From assembly GCA_023434855.1 (NCBI GenBank), contig JAEYSJ010000293.1:1-20696 (forward strand): 20,696 bases of DNA, given 5' to 3'. Under the pieces are notes generated by a model. That model did no database searches. It saw only the letters and a list, made by a program, of their open reading frames with translations, and was not told where the DNA came from. The DNA comes from Bacillota bacterium (lineage in GTDB: Bacteria > Bacillota_C > Negativicutes > JAEYSJ01). How positions within the stretch are numbered: position 1 is the first letter of the stretch; every line of letters begins with the position of its first letter. Shown here piece after piece: positions 12,973-19,937 of this stretch. A program made the position numbers and the translations under genes.

Positions 12973-14250
12973 ATGGAAGAAGAGCAAGTTCTATCAAAGA
13001 TGTCAGTGCTAGCACCGGTAATACCGAGCGAAACCAAGGAAAAGGCAAAGGGGCTACTAAAATATTTAGGTCCGGCATTTATTGTTAGCGTCGCCTATAT
13101 GGACCCAGGTAATTTTGGCACCAATATCAGCGGTGGTTCTCAATTTGCTTACAACCTTTTGTGGGTGATTCTTTGGAGCAACGTTATGGCCATTTTTGTG
13201 CAGATTCTTTCCGCGAAAATCGGCATCGCAACCGGCATAGGCTTACCAGTGCATTGCGGCCAGGAATTTTCCCGTCCGGTTAACTGGTTTTTATGGTCCA
13301 TAGCTACGGTGGCAGCCATGGCTACAGACCTTGCGGAATTTCTTGGGGGAGTACTTGGTTTTAATCTATTGTTCGGTATCCCGTTAGTATGGTCCGCCGC
13401 ATTGACCGGTGCGGTTACTTACTTTATTTGTCACATGCAAAAATATGGTCAGCGAATTGTCGAGCGCATTATTACAGCGATGGTAGCCGTAATCAGCATT
13501 TCATACGTATGGGAAATGTTTATCTCTAATCCTGACTGGGGGCAGGTCGCCTATCATGTTGCAGTGCCTGCGCTTACTCAAGATAGTGTGCTGGTCGCGG
13601 TAGGAATGCTGGGTGCTACGGTAATGCCTCATGTCATCTATTTGCATTCCCATCTTGTGCAGACCCGTCGTCAATGTGACGATCATGAGGACTGTGCGCA
13701 TCATTTAAAAATGGCGAAGATGGATGTTTTCTTTGCCATGAACATGGCGTTTATTGTAAATGCCGCCATGGTGGTAGTTTCTGCCGCGGTATTTAATGGC
13801 AATGGGCTGAATATAGACAGTATTGAAGATGCATATATGACTTTACAGCCTTTAATGGGTAATATGGCTGCCGGAGCCTTTGGCTTGGCATTGTTAGCTT
13901 CAGGTTTATCATCTTCAACAGTTGGTACAATGGCTGGGGAAGTTATCCTTAGTGGGTTTGTAGGCTTTGATATTCCGATCAGTATTCGGCGGATTATCAC
14001 AATGCTTCCCGGAATTGCCATCCTCATGGCAGGCTTTAATCCAATGGAAGCGCTTGTGGTCAGCCAAGTAATACTTAGCTTTGCCTTACCTGCGGCAATT
14101 ATCCCGCTGATGGTCATTAGCAACAAAGCAAAAATTATGGGCCGGTTTAAAAATGGCATACTCACTAATATTATGGGTTGGGTAATAGTTAGTATGATTC
14201 TAAGCATGAACGCCATTTTACTTTATCTCGTGTTCACCGGTCAAGCATAG
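12973..14250 (+). CDS. mntH: NRAMP-family manganese/divalent metal importer MntH
   Basis: A 425-aa NRAMP transporter, proton-coupled importer of Mn2+ and often Fe2+ across the inner membrane. The helix-1 metal motif DPGN is at 44-47 (AYMDPGNFGTNISGG). The helix-6 motif GATVMPHVIYLHS (214-226) has the A-x-x-M typical of manganese-type members. TDLAEFLGG (118-126) is also conserved. About eleven helices are present. The loop after helix 6 has an unusual Cys/His/Asp-rich run, QCDDHEDCAHH (234-244), possibly a metal sensor or docking site. AAGGAG lies nine bases upstream of the ATG. On the opposite strand just downstream sits a manganese riboswitch oriented into this gene. Confidence 0.95.
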   Translation: MEEEQVLSKMSVLAPVIPSETKEKAKGLLKYLGPAFIVSVAYMDPGNFGTNISGGSQFAYNLLWVILWSNVMAIFVQILSAKIGIATGIGLPVHCGQEFSRPVNWFLWSIATVAAMATDLAEFLGGVLGFNLLFGIPLVWSAALTGAVTYFICHMQKYGQRIVERIITAMVAVISISYVWEMFISNPDWGQVAYHVAVPALTQDSVLVAVGMLGATVMPHVIYLHSHLVQTRRQCDDHEDCAHHLKMAKMDVFFAMNMAFIVNAAMVVVSAAVFNGNGLNIDSIEDAYMTLQPLMGNMAAGAFGLALLASGLSSSTVGTMAGEVILSGFVGFDIPISIRRIITMLPGIAILMAGFNPMEALVVSQVILSFALPAAIIPLMVISNKAKIMGRFKNGILTNIMGWVIVSMILSMNAILLYLVFTGQA

Positions 14251-14272
14251 TGAATAATCTCGTTAGAGTGAT

Positions 14273-14316
14273 CCGCAAGGTTTTAGCAGGTGGCAGCCTG
14301 ACTACAAACCTTGCGG
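14273..14316. other. Hairpin after mntH
   Basis: CCGCAAGGTTT (14273-14283) and AAACCTTGCGG (14306-14316) form a perfect 11-bp stem, with CAGG/CCTG pairing inside the loop. Read on the plus strand it is followed by AATTTCTT, a weak terminator tract for mntH. Read on the minus strand it lies downstream of the riboswitch terminator and has no T-run. Confidence 0.6.
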
Positions 14317-14330
14317 AATTTCTTGGGGAA
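14284..14330. repeat. Degenerate partial copy of an internal mntH segment
   Basis: Bases 14289-14330 match mntH 13308-13350 with a one-base gap and three substitutions; the core CTTGCGGAATTTCTTGGGG is identical in both. TAGC just upstream also matches (13301-13304) with a two-base gap. All three substitutions are G in mntH and A here. A minus-strand RNA across this element would therefore keep pairing with mntH mRNA through G-U pairs. Confidence 0.8.
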
Positions 14331-14331
14331 A

Positions 14332-14381
14332 ACCAAAAGAGACCTTTATTCCCAGCATGGTTTGTTGGAAATAAAGGTCTC
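14332..14381 (-). terminator. Expression-platform terminator of the manganese riboswitch
   Basis: On the minus strand GAGACCTTTATT pairs with AATAAAGGTCTC, followed by TTTT (plus 14335-14338). Its 5' arm contains CCTTT, the 3' strand of the aptamer's P1 stem, so ligand binding and termination are mutually exclusive, as in known on-switches of this class. Confidence 0.85.
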
Positions 14382-14470
14382 GCTAAAGCAGAATATCTGC
14401 CAGTAGAACCGGGCTTACGCCAGTATGTCGATTCTACTTACGGGAAAGGACCCGTTAGCTACTCCCCTTT
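14373..14470 (-). ncRNA. yybP-ykoY manganese riboswitch, antisense to mntH
   Basis: Read on the minus strand the element begins AAAGGGGAGTAGC and ends TTTAGCGAGACCTTT, the two conserved ends of the yybP-ykoY aptamer, which form P1 and the metal-binding loop region. Between them are an ACGGG/CCCGT hairpin, an AGTAGAA/TTCTACT arm with TCGACATACTGG and CCCGG on opposite sides, and a GCAGA/TCTGC hairpin. This matches the known two-arm layout. The class senses Mn2+ and normally switches on exporters placed downstream. Here downstream on its own strand lie only a mntH-like fragment and the back of mntH; the CDF gene 146 bases away points the other way. The 92-codon open frame on the plus strand across this region is a by-product. 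Confidence 0.93.
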
Positions 14471-14536
14471 AATTAATACATTATTAATGTTTATTTTTAT
14501 CAAACTTCCGATTTTCTATAAGTCCTGAAAAAATAG

Positions 14537-14551
14537 TGATAACTGTTATCA
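14537..14551. promoter_or_regulatory. Fur-family operator upstream of the CDF gene
   Basis: TGATAACTGTTATCA is a perfect 7-1-7 inverted repeat that differs from the Bacillus-type Fur box TGATAATNATTATCA only in the innermost pair. It lies where the -35 of the CDF promoter is expected (AT-rich -10 candidates at 14562-14572) and about 65 bases from the riboswitch on the other strand. PerR and Zur boxes of the same length fit less well. Confidence 0.55.
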
Positions 14552-14615
14552 TTGACTAGGCTAATATATAGTATTCAGCATAAACCGGAAGTGTTACTAC
14601 AGGAGGAAAAAATAT

Positions 14616-15485
14616 ATGCAATCCGAAAGATCATTAGGAATTGCGGTCTTACTGACCGGGCTACATTTCGCTGTAAAATTGTTTGGTGGGTATTTAACCA
14701 ACAGTTTAGCATTGATTAGCGATGCCTGGCACTTATTGACAGATCTATTGTCTTTAGTTATTAGTTGGTGGGCTATGAAAAAATCTATACAGCCACCAAC
14801 TGATTGGGCAACTTATGGATTTCACCGAGTGGGCATACTGGCAGCGTTAATCAATAATATTTCGCTGGTAGCCATTTCGTTTTATATTCTATACCAGGCT
14901 TATCAACGGTTTTTACATCCCGAAACAATTGAGACTGCCGGAATGTCTATCTTAGCGGTATTAGGGATTGTGATCAGTGCGGTAATAGTATATTTGGTTA
15001 ACGATGGGGCAAAAAACAATCTCAATATGCGGAGTGTATGGCTCCATTTTGCTGGTGAAGCCTACGCCTCGGTTGGAGTACTCCTTGGCGGAGTGCTGAT
15101 TTACTATACGGGTTGGTATTGGGTTGATACTTTACTAAGCGGTGCTTTGGGCCTAACGATAATGCGCAGCGCCGTAGTTATGTTAAAGGAGATAACCATT
15201 ATTCTTTTAGAGGGAATACCGGATAATCTATCAATAGACGAAATTGCTGTGTGTTTGAGACAACTGCCCAATATAAATGATGCCCGAGATGTTCATGTAT
15301 GGTGCTTGGCAGAAGGAAATGTAGCTCTTTCCGCGCACATTGAAGTTGCAAGCGATGTCAGAATATCGCAAACGGAATTATTACTAAAAGATATTAAGGA
15401 TATACTGGCCTTGAAATTCAACATTACACATGTTAATATTCAGTTTGAATTACATGAATGTCACGACTGTTATCATGGTATATAA
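14616..15485 (+). CDS. Cation diffusion facilitator (CDF) metal exporter
   Basis: A 289-aa CDF-family proton/metal antiporter of the ZitB/CzcD type, exporting divalent cations to the periplasm. About six helices are followed by a cytoplasmic ferredoxin-like domain (from about residue 205, with DARDVHVWCLAEGNVALSAHIEV). Helix 2 has SDAWHLLTD (metal ligands His39 and Asp43). Helix 5 has HFAGEAYASVG, where Glu148 replaces the Asp usually found in HxxxD. The tail HECHDCYHGI is Cys/His-rich. GGAGG lies about nine bases before the ATG. The nearby Fur-like box and Mn riboswitch suggest iron or manganese, but the substrate is unproven. Confidence 0.9.
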   Translation: MQSERSLGIAVLLTGLHFAVKLFGGYLTNSLALISDAWHLLTDLLSLVISWWAMKKSIQPPTDWATYGFHRVGILAALINNISLVAISFYILYQAYQRFLHPETIETAGMSILAVLGIVISAVIVYLVNDGAKNNLNMRSVWLHFAGEAYASVGVLLGGVLIYYTGWYWVDTLLSGALGLTIMRSAVVMLKEITIILLEGIPDNLSIDEIAVCLRQLPNINDARDVHVWCLAEGNVALSAHIEVASDVRISQTELLLKDIKDILALKFNITHVNIQFELHECHDCYHGI

Positions 15486-15635
15486 GTGCGATAGCATTAA
15501 CATTCAGAAATTTTTAATCTAAAAAATATTGTTGCAGTGAATTTCATAAAAATTCTGTGGTAAAAGTTTCATCTCCGATAATCTGGTAGCAGCACATACG
15601 TAATATTGAGTTTACATCCGATAATCCAAAGTTAC

Positions 15636-15672
15636 GTAAAAATTCCATTCCGAATGAAATGGAGTTTTTACA
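15636..15672. terminator. Bidirectional terminator between CDF and esterase genes
   Basis: GTAAAAATTCCATT and AATGGAGTTTTTAC pair with one T-G mispair around a seven-base loop. Its A- and T-rich arms suit termination of both convergent units. Confidence 0.8.
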
Positions 15673-15702
15673 CGCTTAGTTTCGCACGAATAAATTGTAT
15701 CT

Positions 15703-16710
15703 CTACTTCAGATATCTATCAAGAAAATCCAGTACTTTATTAATATTTTCAGGAGTCGTAAATTTATCATCTAAATGGTTGGCTCCGTCGATGATTTGAA
15801 AAAATACTTTATTTTTACCTAGCACATTTTCTAATTTGACCGCAAAATCAATGGACTGTCGAAGCGGTATTATTTTATCTGCATTACCATGTTGGATAAA
15901 AAACGGCGGATTGTCTGGGCGGATATAGGTTTCGGGGCTTGCCGCCATATATAACTCGGGTGCTTCATCTCTGGTTTTGCCTATATAACTTGAATTACTT
16001 CTTCTATCATTTTGCATGTTTCGCTGTAGTTGATCCCCTAGGGTTAGGAAGTTAATCGGGCCATACCAGTCAACTACGGCATCTACACGGCTTGATTGAG
16101 TTGGATTTCCCATACTTAAGTCTTCTAACTCTTTTACATTGCCTGATGTTCCAATTAATGCTGCAAGGTTTCCTCCCGCTGAATCTCCCCATACCGCAAT
16201 CTTTTCCGAGTTCAAAGTATATTTTTCTGCATTTGCGCGGATCCAGCGGATAGCTGCTTTTACATCGTTAATTTGACTAGGAAACTTAGCTTCTCCGCTT
16301 AGTCTGTAATTAATAGAAACAACAGCGTAACCCCTATTGAGTGCTTCCATCATCGGAACAATCTGAAAGTCGCGCTTATCGCCTTTAATGAAAGAGCCTC
16401 CGTGGATAGCCACAATAATCGGAAAAGGCCCTTTTCCTTCATTGGGCAAATAAATGTCCAGTTTTTCTGCGGGTGATAAAGTGGCATAAGGAACATCTAA
16501 CCACTTGTGTTGCACAGGCGCAACGTTTATTCCATCCCTACTATTAAATATTTGGTTTAAATAGTCATCTCCCTGTTGTTGATTTCTATCAGTTGATAGG
16601 GAGGATTGCGCGTTAATAAGACTACAATTGTATATTAATAGGATCATGTAAATTAAGAGAATAGGTACAACTTTAAAATTATTTTTTTTAGTCTCTATTG
16701 AGGCAAGCAT
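15703..16710 (-). CDS. Secreted alpha/beta-hydrolase esterase
   Basis: A 335-aa carboxylesterase-like enzyme of the alpha/beta-hydrolase fold (esterase/lipase family with HGG oxyanion motif). A hydrophobic N-terminal segment (about residues 14-34, ending INA) looks like a signal peptide or anchor. HGGSF (103-107) forms the oxyanion hole, Ser177 in GDSAGG is the nucleophile, and Asp278 (NADK) and His312 (ANHLDD) complete the triad. The ATG at 16710 has AAGGAG about ten bases upstream; the TTG 18 bases earlier overlaps that site. It follows the MFS gene by 33 bases and is probably in the PadR operon. The substrate is unknown, perhaps an ester compound handled together with the exporter. Confidence 0.88.
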   Translation of the reverse strand: MLASIETKKNNFKVVPILLIYMILLIYNCSLINAQSSLSTDRNQQQGDDYLNQIFNSRDGINVAPVQHKWLDVPYATLSPAEKLDIYLPNEGKGPFPIIVAIHGGSFIKGDKRDFQIVPMMEALNRGYAVVSINYRLSGEAKFPSQINDVKAAIRWIRANAEKYTLNSEKIAVWGDSAGGNLAALIGTSGNVKELEDLSMGNPTQSSRVDAVVDWYGPINFLTLGDQLQRNMQNDRRSNSSYIGKTRDEAPELYMAASPETYIRPDNPPFFIQHGNADKIIPLRQSIDFAVKLENVLGKNKVFFQIIDGANHLDDKFTTPENINKVLDFLDRYLK

Positions 16711-16743
16711 TTTCAGTTCTCCTTTCAAATATGCCCAGCATAG

Positions 16744-17913
16744 TCAAACCGTTTGGCCAGATATAACAGTGTAATTTTTCACTTTCATACTAAGGCCAAA
16801 CAACCCCGCCAAAAGGGGGAGCCAGATTAATAAATTAATAGCAGAAATAATTCCCATATATTCTGCTAGCACTCCCACTAAGCCTACTCCAAGTCCGCCA
16901 ACCCCAATACCGAATCCCAGCATTAACCCGGATGCCATAGCGGCATTCTTATTGATAGTTTCTTGTGCAACCACCACTGTTACAGAAAAGGATGCCAGAA
17001 GTGCAGCGCCAGCTAGAGCTAACAATATATAACTCAAGAAACCACTAGTATTGAGAAAGAAATAAAACATTGGACTGGCTATAACCAGTGAACCTACAAT
17101 TACCGCTTTTCGTCCAATTCGGTCAGACAGATAGCCGCCTATAATTCCACCCATAGCTCCGGAGAATAGCATCACAAACAACAGTCGGCTACCAGCTAAC
17201 AGCGAAACATTAGTGGTCTGCAGATATAATGGCAAAAAAGCGATCAGCCCAAAATAAGCTAAAGAGCGAAAAGCTACCACTGTAACAAGTTTAGTAAGCT
17301 CGACCCAGTTCGAACGTAAGACAGGCAAAAGAGGTGGGGGAGCTGCTTTGAACTTAGGTGAAATTTTAGGCGCGGAAAACCAGAGTAAAATAGCAACAAG
17401 TAATCCGGGAACGATAAATAGGGGAGTCATTTCCAAGCCATATGCTTGGATAAATGGTACAACCATCAGGGGTGTAAGTGCCCATCCAACATTTCCCGCG
17501 GCTGTAAAGCAAGCTTGGAAGAACCCTTTTCTGTTACCGCTTACAGCGGTAACCATAGCTGATGCCTGGGGATGAAATGCAGCTGTTCCTAAGCCCGCGA
17601 GAGCTGCAACAACGACTAGCAGAGGATAGTTATTAAGCAGTCCAACTAAACTTATTAAAACCGCCATCCAGATCGTACCAACATAAACCATCCATCGCTG
17701 ATTTTTCTGATCCACTAGATAACCGAAAACTGGCTGAAGTAATGATGATGTGATCGTGAACGCGGAAATCAAAAAAGCGCCTTTACTTACTCCGAGTCCT
17801 GCCGAAACCAAAAATGGCAGCAAAGTCTGTATGTAATTCATATACCAATCGTTAAATAAATGGGCGAGGGAAAGGGAAACAATTTTTCCTTTACTTGGTG
17901 ATACCATATTCAT
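16744..17913 (-). CDS. MFS exporter, fosmidomycin-resistance (Fsr) type
   Basis: A 389-aa major facilitator with about twelve helices, closest by eye to the Fsr group: LAHLFNDWYMNYIQTLLPFL at the start, GLGTAAFHPQASAMV in helix 4 and GGYLSDRIGRKAVI in the loop between halves (motif A). It probably exports a small toxic compound across the inner membrane. The ATG at 17913 has AAGGAG nine bases upstream; the upstream methionines overlap the ribosome binding site or the end of padR. It begins 16 bases past the padR stop, so the repressor and the pump form one operon, a common drug-efflux arrangement. Confidence 0.88.
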   Translation of the reverse strand: MNMVSPSKGKIVSLSLAHLFNDWYMNYIQTLLPFLVSAGLGVSKGAFLISAFTITSSLLQPVFGYLVDQKNQRWMVYVGTIWMAVLISLVGLLNNYPLLVVVAALAGLGTAAFHPQASAMVTAVSGNRKGFFQACFTAAGNVGWALTPLMVVPFIQAYGLEMTPLFIVPGLLVAILLWFSAPKISPKFKAAPPPLLPVLRSNWVELTKLVTVVAFRSLAYFGLIAFLPLYLQTTNVSLLAGSRLLFVMLFSGAMGGIIGGYLSDRIGRKAVIVGSLVIASPMFYFFLNTSGFLSYILLALAGAALLASFSVTVVVAQETINKNAAMASGLMLGFGIGVGGLGVGLVGVLAEYMGIISAINLLIWLPLLAGLFGLSMKVKNYTVISGQTV

Positions 17914-17929
17914 AATGTACATCTCCTTT

Positions 17930-18289
17930 TTAGATATTAGCTTTTTTAGATAACTTTTTATAAGTCTCAAGAAAAAACTCTAAATTTTTCATTCGTATTT
18001 CAATATCATCTTTAAATTCTACCAGCCTTTTTAGTCCCTTATCAGTTATCTTATACCACTTTTTGGCCGGTCCTGAAGTATCCGTTTCCCAATAAGATGA
18101 TACTGAACCTTCTTCTTCTAGCTCTTGGAGTGAGCGATAAATTATAGCGCTATCTGTTTGGTAACAGGGTAACTCTCGTTGCAGGGTATTTAAAAGGGAA
18201 GCGCCATATAAATCTTCCATAGCTAAAAAAAGAAGAATAAATGCAGGGGTATGTCGATAAGCTTGCTTTTTCTTTGATCTTTCGACCAT
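17930..18289 (-). CDS. PadR-family transcriptional regulator
   Basis: A 119-aa PadR-type repressor with an N-terminal winged helix: TPAFILLFLAMEDLYGASLLNTLQ, then SAIIYRSLQELEEEGSVSSYW and KKWYKITDKGLKRL, followed by a C-terminal dimerisation helix (EIRMKNLEFFLETYKKLSK). AAGGAG lies eight bases before the ATG at 18289. It is the first gene of the operon with the MFS exporter and esterase. A 20-bp perfect palindrome 38 bases upstream is its likely binding site. PadR proteins usually repress their own operon and release it on binding the pump's substrate. Confidence 0.9.
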   Translation of the reverse strand: MVERSKKKQAYRHTPAFILLFLAMEDLYGASLLNTLQRELPCYQTDSAIIYRSLQELEEEGSVSSYWETDTSGPAKKWYKITDKGLKRLVEFKDDIEIRMKNLEFFLETYKKLSKKANI

Positions 18290-18326
18290 GTTATCATCTC
18301 CTTAATGTTTGTTGCATATATAATAT

Positions 18327-18346
18327 AATTACATATATATGTAATT
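18327..18346. promoter_or_regulatory. Probable PadR operator, perfect 20-bp palindrome
   Basis: AATTACATATATATGTAATT is identical on both strands and carries the ATGT/ACAT half-sites typical of PadR operators. It lies in the AT-rich promoter region of the padR operon. Confidence 0.65.
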
Positions 18347-18749
18347 CACACTATCATAGTAACAGCAATTGTAAAAAAAATCAAGTGAATTCTAAGAAAT
18401 TTTAGAATAAAATGAGGTCATCTCACGAACATATTATAAAGCTGGCTATTTAGTGTCCCATAAACCATCCTATAAACTTAAAAAGCCAGCATTCTCAATT
18501 TGCGAGAAGCTAGCTTTTTTTGCGGATAACTAAAGTGAAAAACGTAGTAAACACCACTTCGGGCTGAGTGGTGTTTGTGGATTGTCCATTGAATAACCAT
18601 GACTAAAGTGCTGGAGCTTATTTTAATTGCGATGAGGGCTAGGGAAGTGTAAGGGATATATATAGGTGGATATAATCCAGTGTTTTTCATCGGATAAGGG
18701 TTTTTTGTGCTTTGTCATTTGGCTTTTCAGTCTGTGGACGGTTTTTTCG
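18347..18749. other. Intergenic region with two hairpins
   Basis: No gene is supported here. A bidirectional terminator lies at 18480-18521. A second hairpin, AAACACCACT pairing with AGTGGTGTTT (18544-18573 or so), lies on its right and would follow the Xre gene's transcript on the minus strand. Confidence 0.5.
18480..18521. terminator. Bidirectional terminator
   Basis: AAAAAGC and GCTTTTT form the outer stem, with AGC/GCT and CTC/GAG pairs inside. T-runs exist on both strands. It would end the minus-strand Xre transcript. Confidence 0.65.
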
Positions 18750-19115
18750 TTAATCCTTTTTTTCCATTTTCGCTTCTAGTTCTTTACGTCGTTTTTCCAG
18801 GTAGCAGTATTCTATTAACTCTGCATTTTCCGGGTCGAGTACAAATTCCCGCAAATGTTGCGGCAAATGATCAAGTTCACCTTTTGGTTCTTCTTTAACT
18901 TCATCCATTGTTAAGTCTAAATGTGGGAGTAGTTTTGCAATAACATCAATGGGAAGCCTTTTGTAATCATCTTTTTCTATTCTTGCGATGGTTGGTCTTG
19001 ATACTCCCGACAGTCCTGCTAAGCTATCTAAGCTAAGGTTTTTCATCGCCCTTGCCTGTCTTAATTTGCCGCCCGGTGTTTTCGGTTTGTACATGTCTAA
19101 AGGCACAATTTCCAT
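18750..19115 (-). CDS. Xre-family HTH regulator
   Basis: A 121-aa regulator with a Cro/CI-type helix-turn-helix at about residues 15-70: GGKLRQARAMKNLSLDSLAGLSGVS, then RPTIARIEKDD. It is followed by a charged C-terminus ending EKRRKELEAKMEKKD that may mediate oligomerisation. The start is uncertain. I use the ATG at 19115 because GGGAGAGG lies just upstream, although the spacing is short. An ATG at 19181 would add 22 residues including three cysteines but has a poor site; a GTG nine bases further in is also possible. It is divergent from the 121-aa membrane protein, with operator-like repeats between, like a phage repressor arrangement. Confidence 0.8.
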   Translation of the reverse strand: MEIVPLDMYKPKTPGGKLRQARAMKNLSLDSLAGLSGVSRPTIARIEKDDYKRLPIDVIAKLLPHLDLTMDEVKEEPKGELDHLPQHLREFVLDPENAELIEYCYLEKRRKELEAKMEKKD

Positions 19116-19196
19116 CCTCTCCCTAATGCACGCTACACACCTATGGTTATATTGTAGCGTTTGACATCTGTTTTCATTCAACGTGATTTTTCCTAA

Positions 19197-19235
19197 TTTC
19201 TCATTATATCAATTATTTTCTCAAAAAGTAAGAAA
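19197..19235. promoter_or_regulatory. Candidate Xre operator in the divergent region
   Basis: TTTCTCA occurs at 19197-19203 and again at 19217-19223, exactly 20 bases (two helical turns) apart. TAAGAAA at 19229-19235 is a near-inverse of the second copy. The cluster lies between the Xre gene and the -35 of the rightward promoter. Confidence 0.4.
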
Positions 19236-19242
19236 TTTTATA

Positions 19243-19271
19243 TTGATATTGACCCTTTTATGGCCTATAAT
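19243..19271 (+). promoter_or_regulatory. Rightward promoter of the small membrane protein gene
   Basis: TTGATA (19243-19248), a 17-base spacer and a perfect TATAAT (19266-19271), next to the Xre operator candidate. Confidence 0.75.
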
Positions 19272-19324
19272 TTAATTCTCCCTTACTAGCCATAATAAAA
19301 ACAAAGTGAAGGGGAGGCGTAGTT

Positions 19325-19690
19325 ATGTTAAAAAAAATTTGGTCAAGAGTATTCTGCAAATGCCAGGAAACGCATGTTCTCATTCACGACGATGATGACT
19401 ATGAGTATCCCAAAAGCTATGTGGTCCGCAATAAAAAAGAGCTTGAATGTTTAAGAAGATCTTTAGATGCTGATGAGGTTAAGAATATTCGCCAGCACAG
19501 GCTTTTTTCGGGTACAGTAAAATGGATTTTTTACCTGCTGGTATTTTATATTTTTAGTGATGTTATACTCGAGCTTCTATATAGATTTCACATGTTGGTG
19601 CATATCCATGCGCCTTGGGATGTTCCTATGCTTGTCAATCAATACTTTTTTCACAATAGACATGGATTTCCAAATTACCCTTACCAATAA
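19325..19690 (+). CDS. Unknown small membrane protein
   Basis: A 121-aa protein I do not recognise. A polar, acidic N-terminal half (HDDDDYEYPKSYVVRNKKELECLRRSLDADEV) is followed by one hydrophobic segment (about residues 65-88, VKWIFYLLVFYIFSDVILELLY) and a His/aromatic-rich tail. Two early cysteines (FCKC) form a CxC. GGGGAGG lies nine bases before the ATG and a strong promoter precedes it. It is divergent from the Xre regulator and probably under its control. Confidence 0.7.
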   Translation: MLKKIWSRVFCKCQETHVLIHDDDDYEYPKSYVVRNKKELECLRRSLDADEVKNIRQHRLFSGTVKWIFYLLVFYIFSDVILELLYRFHMLVHIHAPWDVPMLVNQYFFHNRHGFPNYPYQ

Positions 19691-19937
19691 CTTTATTGGA
19701 ATCCGCGGCGCAGGTCCAGTTACTATCATTCCTTCCCAATATATCCTGTATCAGACTTATCTGGTTTAACTGATGGTGCTAGGAGTAACACATTCTAGGA
19801 ATGAGAAATCGTATATCAATTTAAGTATTACTCTCCTTCGGTGTCAGTTTTAAACTGACTGTATAAAGGCTATCAAACCAGTTATTTTCAATAAAAGGGA
19901 CCTCTGACTTATCTAAATTAGGGAAGGAGTGCGATTA
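19691..19937 (+). promoter_or_regulatory. Upstream region of the Com-like gene with 17-bp inverted repeat
   Basis: No gene is evident. GTCAGTTT-T-AAACTGAC at 19843-19859 is a perfect 8-1-8 inverted repeat directly before TGTATAAA, a -10-like sequence. It could be an operator or a short hairpin. Confidence 0.4.

Noticed and set aside
13701..14216. 171-codon minus-strand open frame downstream of the manganese riboswitch
   Set aside because: It lies entirely opposite mntH, mirrors its codons, and lacks a ribosome binding site or any recognisable exporter motif. I treat it as a shadow, which is why the riboswitch appears to have no protein target on its own strand.
14373..14470. RNase P RNA fragment (AGAACCGGGCTTACGCC on the plus strand)
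   Set aside because: The resemblance is short and the partner conserved regions are missing; the minus strand fits yybP-ykoY from end to end.
14250..14528. 92-codon plus-strand open frame after mntH containing a TNLAEFLGE segment like MntH
   Set aside because: It starts inside the mntH stop, has no ribosome binding site of its own and crosses two strong hairpins and the manganese riboswitch. The MntH-like segment is explained by the short duplicated DNA.
18478..18690. 70-codon minus-strand frame
   Set aside because: It contains the bidirectional terminator and a second hairpin and shows no coding character.
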